In this document: positions 62,295-64,000 of the stretch, piece after piece
Position numbering within the stretch: the stretch's first letter is position 1
How the letters are laid out: each line of letters opens with the position of its first letter
NCBI GenBank assembly: GCA_020634855.1
Contig: JACKAU010000008.1
Span: forward strand, 310,001 to 374,000
Direction of reading: 5' to 3'
DNA: 64,000 nt
Source of the DNA: Anaerolineales bacterium
GTDB taxonomy: Bacteria; Chloroflexota; Anaerolineae; 4572-78; J111
The notes under the pieces: generated by a model
The model's input: the letters and a program-made list of their open reading frames with translations, nothing else
Database searches by the model: none
Told to the model about the DNA's origin: nothing
Program-made: the position numbers and the translations under genes

Positions 62295-62355
62295 GACTCG
62301 GCTGGGTTTCGCTATGGTGTTGGCTATAGGCTCAACTCAACCTACAACTACCATA

Positions 62356-62452
62356 AGACCTTATAGGTTTCCAAATGGCCTTTGAGACAACGCAATTTTC
62401 CAATTGGAATAGGAGCATTATGGAAATTAGCACTCAGAAACCTATAAGGTCT
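62356..62452. repeat. MITE-like element with family B ends
   Basis: AGACCTTATAGGTTTC (62356-62371) and GAAACCTATAAGGTCT (62437-62452) are perfect 16-bp inverted ends enclosing 65 bp. The ends match the family B arms except at the CTC/TTA triplet. Confidence 0.75.
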
Positions 62453-62466
62453 GGCCTCAGTCTCCG

Positions 62467-63231
62467 CTACGCCAACAACTGATACCCGCCATCAATGGTA
62501 ATCGTCTGGCCGACGATCATGGTGTTGGCTTCGGAGCAGAGGAAGGCGACGGTGCGGGCGATGTCTTCGGGGGTAACTAAGCGGCCGGCCGGGGTGCGTT
62601 CGGTGGCGATGTGGATGATGGCTTGCAGATCAACGGGGAAGGCGTTGATGGCGTCGGTCTCGACCAGACCGGGCGAGAGGGCGTTGACAATGATACCCTT
62701 GGGGGCCAACTCGACGGCCAGGTAGCGGGTCAGCGACTCGACCACGGCTTTGGACAGGCCGATGGCGACATAGTGCGGCAGCACGCGCCGGCTACCGGGG
62801 CTGCTGATGGTCACAATGCGGCCCCAGTGGTGGCGATCCATCAATGGTATGATGCGTTGGATGCAGTGCAAAATCGAGCGGGCGTTGACGTCCATGGTCC
62901 AGTCCCAATGCCGGTCGGTTAACTCCAGCGCGTCTTTGGGCGTGCCGGTGGCAGCGTTGCCGATAAAGATATCGCAGCGACCAAAGGTCTCATCGACCGT
63001 TTCGAATAGTTGGTTGACTTTGTCGATATCGGCCAGGTTGGCGCTGACGGCGATGGCTTGGCGGCCCATCCCTTCGATTTCGGTTACGACCTCGTTGGCC
63101 GCATGTTTTTTGCGCAGGTAGTGAACCACGATGTCGGCCCCTTGCCGGGCCAACTCCAGGGCAATGGCCCGCCCGATACCTCGGGACGAACCGGTGATGA
63201 GAGCAACTTTGTTTGCAAAGGGTAAATTCAT
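62467..63231 (-). CDS. fabL: Enoyl-ACP reductase of the FabL type (SDR family)
   Basis: 254 residues, SDR fold. NADP-binding TGSSRGIG at 14-21; THWDWTM-like RHWDWTMDVNA; ISSPGS; and HYVAIGLSKAVVESLTRYLA with the catalytic Tyr and Lys, a layout typical of Bacillus FabL rather than FabG (which has YxxxK after NVSS). It would reduce enoyl-ACP in fatty-acid elongation using NADPH. Other SDR reductases are the alternative. No SD is obvious before the ATG. It follows the mutase gene on the same strand across a hairpin. Confidence 0.75.
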   Translation of the reverse strand: MNLPFANKVALITGSSRGIGRAIALELARQGADIVVHYLRKKHAANEVVTEIEGMGRQAIAVSANLADIDKVNQLFETVDETFGRCDIFIGNAATGTPKDALELTDRHWDWTMDVNARSILHCIQRIIPLMDRHHWGRIVTISSPGSRRVLPHYVAIGLSKAVVESLTRYLAVELAPKGIIVNALSPGLVETDAINAFPVDLQAIIHIATERTPAGRLVTPEDIARTVAFLCSEANTMIVGQTITIDGGYQLLA

Positions 63232-63267
63232 AGCAGTTATAGGATCGAGGACTTATTAGCCTCAAGC

Positions 63268-63322
63268 TAGGGCGTAGGGCGTGGTGCGTATTGACCGCAG
63301 CAAAACTACGCCCTACGCCCTA
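63268..63322. repeat. Inverted repeat between the mutase and fabL genes
   Basis: 15-bp perfect arms TAGGGCGTAGGGCGT (63268-63282) and ACGCCCTACGCCCTA (63308-63322) around 25 nt. Each arm is itself a tandem of TAGGGCG. No T-run, so it is a repeat more than a terminator. Confidence 0.8.
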
Positions 63323-63364
63323 CACGTTATTCATATTAAACCACGAGAAGAGACAGGTTCACCC

Positions 63365-64000
63365 CTAAGAGCGGATGATCTCCACTACCTGATCTCGCTT
63401 CTCTTCCATAAGCGCTTTCGATTTGGCTTCGAGGTTGAGGCGGAGGAGGGGTTCGGTGTTGGAGGGGCGGGCGTTGAAATGCCAGTCGTCGTACTCAACG
63501 GAGACGCCGTCTTGCCAGGAGATTTTGGCGTCGCTGAAGGTTTCGGCCAGCTCTTGCATCTTGGCTTTGGGATCGCCGCTGATGCGGGTGTTGATTTCGC
63601 CGGAGATGAAGTACTTGGCTTCCAGCGGCGCGAGCAACTCGGACAGCGACGCGTTCTTTTTGGAGAGCATCTCCATAATAATGAGCGACGGCACGATGCC
63701 GGAGTCGGCAAAGTAGAAATCTTTGAAGTAGTAGTGGCCGGTCACTTCGCCGCCGTAGACCGCGCCTTCATCGGCCATGCGGCGCTTGATAAAGGCGTGG
63801 CCGACGCGTTCCATCAGCGGGATGCCGCCCTTGGCTGTAATGAGGTCCGGTACGGCCCACGAGCCACGCACGTCGTAGACAATTTTAGCGCCGGGGTATT
63901 TCTCCAGGTAGTATTGGCCCATCAGCGCGGTCATAAAGTCGCCGGAGACGAACTCGCCCCGGTCGTCGATGGTGAAGAAGCGGTCGCCGTCGCCGTCAAA
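63365..64000 (-). CDS. Phosphomannomutase/phosphoglucomutase, C-terminal part (runs off the window)
   Basis: 211 codons are visible; the gene continues beyond 64000. The visible part starts at the metal-binding loop DGDGDR, followed by GAKIVYDVRGSWAVPDLI and AVYGGEVTGHYYFKDFYFADSG (sugar-binding GEVTGH) and ends with the phosphate-binding RPSNTEPLLRL of domain 4. These are the alpha-D-phosphohexomutase landmarks of the ManB/AlgC type. It interconverts hexose 6- and 1-phosphates for nucleotide-sugar supply to envelope glycans. Confidence 0.9.
   Translation of the reverse strand, partial: FDGDGDRFFTIDDRGEFVSGDFMTALMGQYYLEKYPGAKIVYDVRGSWAVPDLITAKGGIPLMERVGHAFIKRRMADEGAVYGGEVTGHYYFKDFYFADSGIVPSLIIMEMLSKKNASLSELLAPLEAKYFISGEINTRISGDPKAKMQELAETFSDAKISWQDGVSVEYDDWHFNARPSNTEPLLRLNLEAKSKALMEEKRDQVVEIIRS

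Larger units (their letters stand above)
61837..62466. other. Gene-free interval between the permease and fabL
   Basis: About 630 bp. No supported gene. It contains four inverted-repeat structures, listed separately, which together cover about a third of the interval. Confidence 0.6.

Noticed and set aside
1..64000. tRNA, rRNA, prophage or full insertion sequence
   Set aside because: No cloverleaf-like sequence, rRNA signature, transposase, integrase or phage structural gene was recognised by eye. A tRNAscan or Infernal run would be decisive.

Overview
The window looks like chromosome of a free-living Chloroflexota (Anaerolineae-like) bacterium. This rests on family content rather than any marker gene: an Agl23-like membrane glycosyltransferase fused to NHL repeats, giant HTH/NB-ARC/TPR/WD40 STAND proteins, GAF-rich histidine kinases, a FabL-type enoyl-ACP reductase, pentapeptide-repeat proteins and many short palindromic repeats between genes. 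No rRNA, tRNA, CRISPR array, prophage or transposase gene was seen. Gene starts were chosen by Shine-Dalgarno (SD) spacing, so several differ from the longest open frame, and GTG and TTG starts occur.

Region by region. 0.1-8.3 kb: a pentapeptide-repeat protein, divergent from an ECF sigma factor overlapping its putative anti-sigma partner, then two polytopic GT39/Agl23-like membrane proteins and an HTD2/mesaconyl-CoA-hydratase-like hot-dog dehydratase. 8.4-17.5 kb: DUF1294 protein, a two-gene chloride-transport operon (ClC channel plus cation-chloride cotransporter), patatin, TspO, SpoIIAA-like protein, metallophosphoesterase and a Cys/Met PLP enzyme. 17.7-33 kb: a membrane-anchored pentapeptide protein, a DUF4395 protein, an operon of three sensor kinases (two REC-first, one with a C-terminal REC), a bifunctional Rel (p)ppGpp enzyme, and an operon of GAF kinase, Rcp1-like receiver and REC-GAF kinase. 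33-35.3 kb: an ArsR-type regulator with a small unknown protein behind three evenly spaced operator-like palindromes, and a VOC protein.

35.4-41 kb: aceB-glcD-glcE-glcF on the minus strand, a complete route from glycolate through glyoxylate to malate. 41.4-44.4 kb: CBS protein and a NarL-type two-component pair. 44.6-52.4 kb: an orphan molybdenum hydroxylase large subunit, a CoA-binding protein, a sulfite-oxidase-fold Moco protein, a zinc-ribbon protein, an HD protein, Dps, and three alpha/beta hydrolases of different families, one with a damaged nucleophile motif. 52.7-58.9 kb: a 2,076-residue protein that appears to be two complete STAND NTPases joined end to end, followed by 586 bp of packed repeats including six exact 41-bp tandem units. 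59.5-64 kb: an APC permease with two Usp domains, FabL, and the 3' part of a phosphohexomutase that runs off the window.

The main themes are sensing and signalling (six histidine kinases but one DNA-binding response regulator, an ECF pair and Rel), envelope glycan assembly, C2 metabolism, ion balance and stress protection. The strongest candidates for something undescribed are the fused double-STAND protein with its 5' hairpin and 3' repeat array, and the ArsR/small-protein operon with operator boxes on a 20-bp period.
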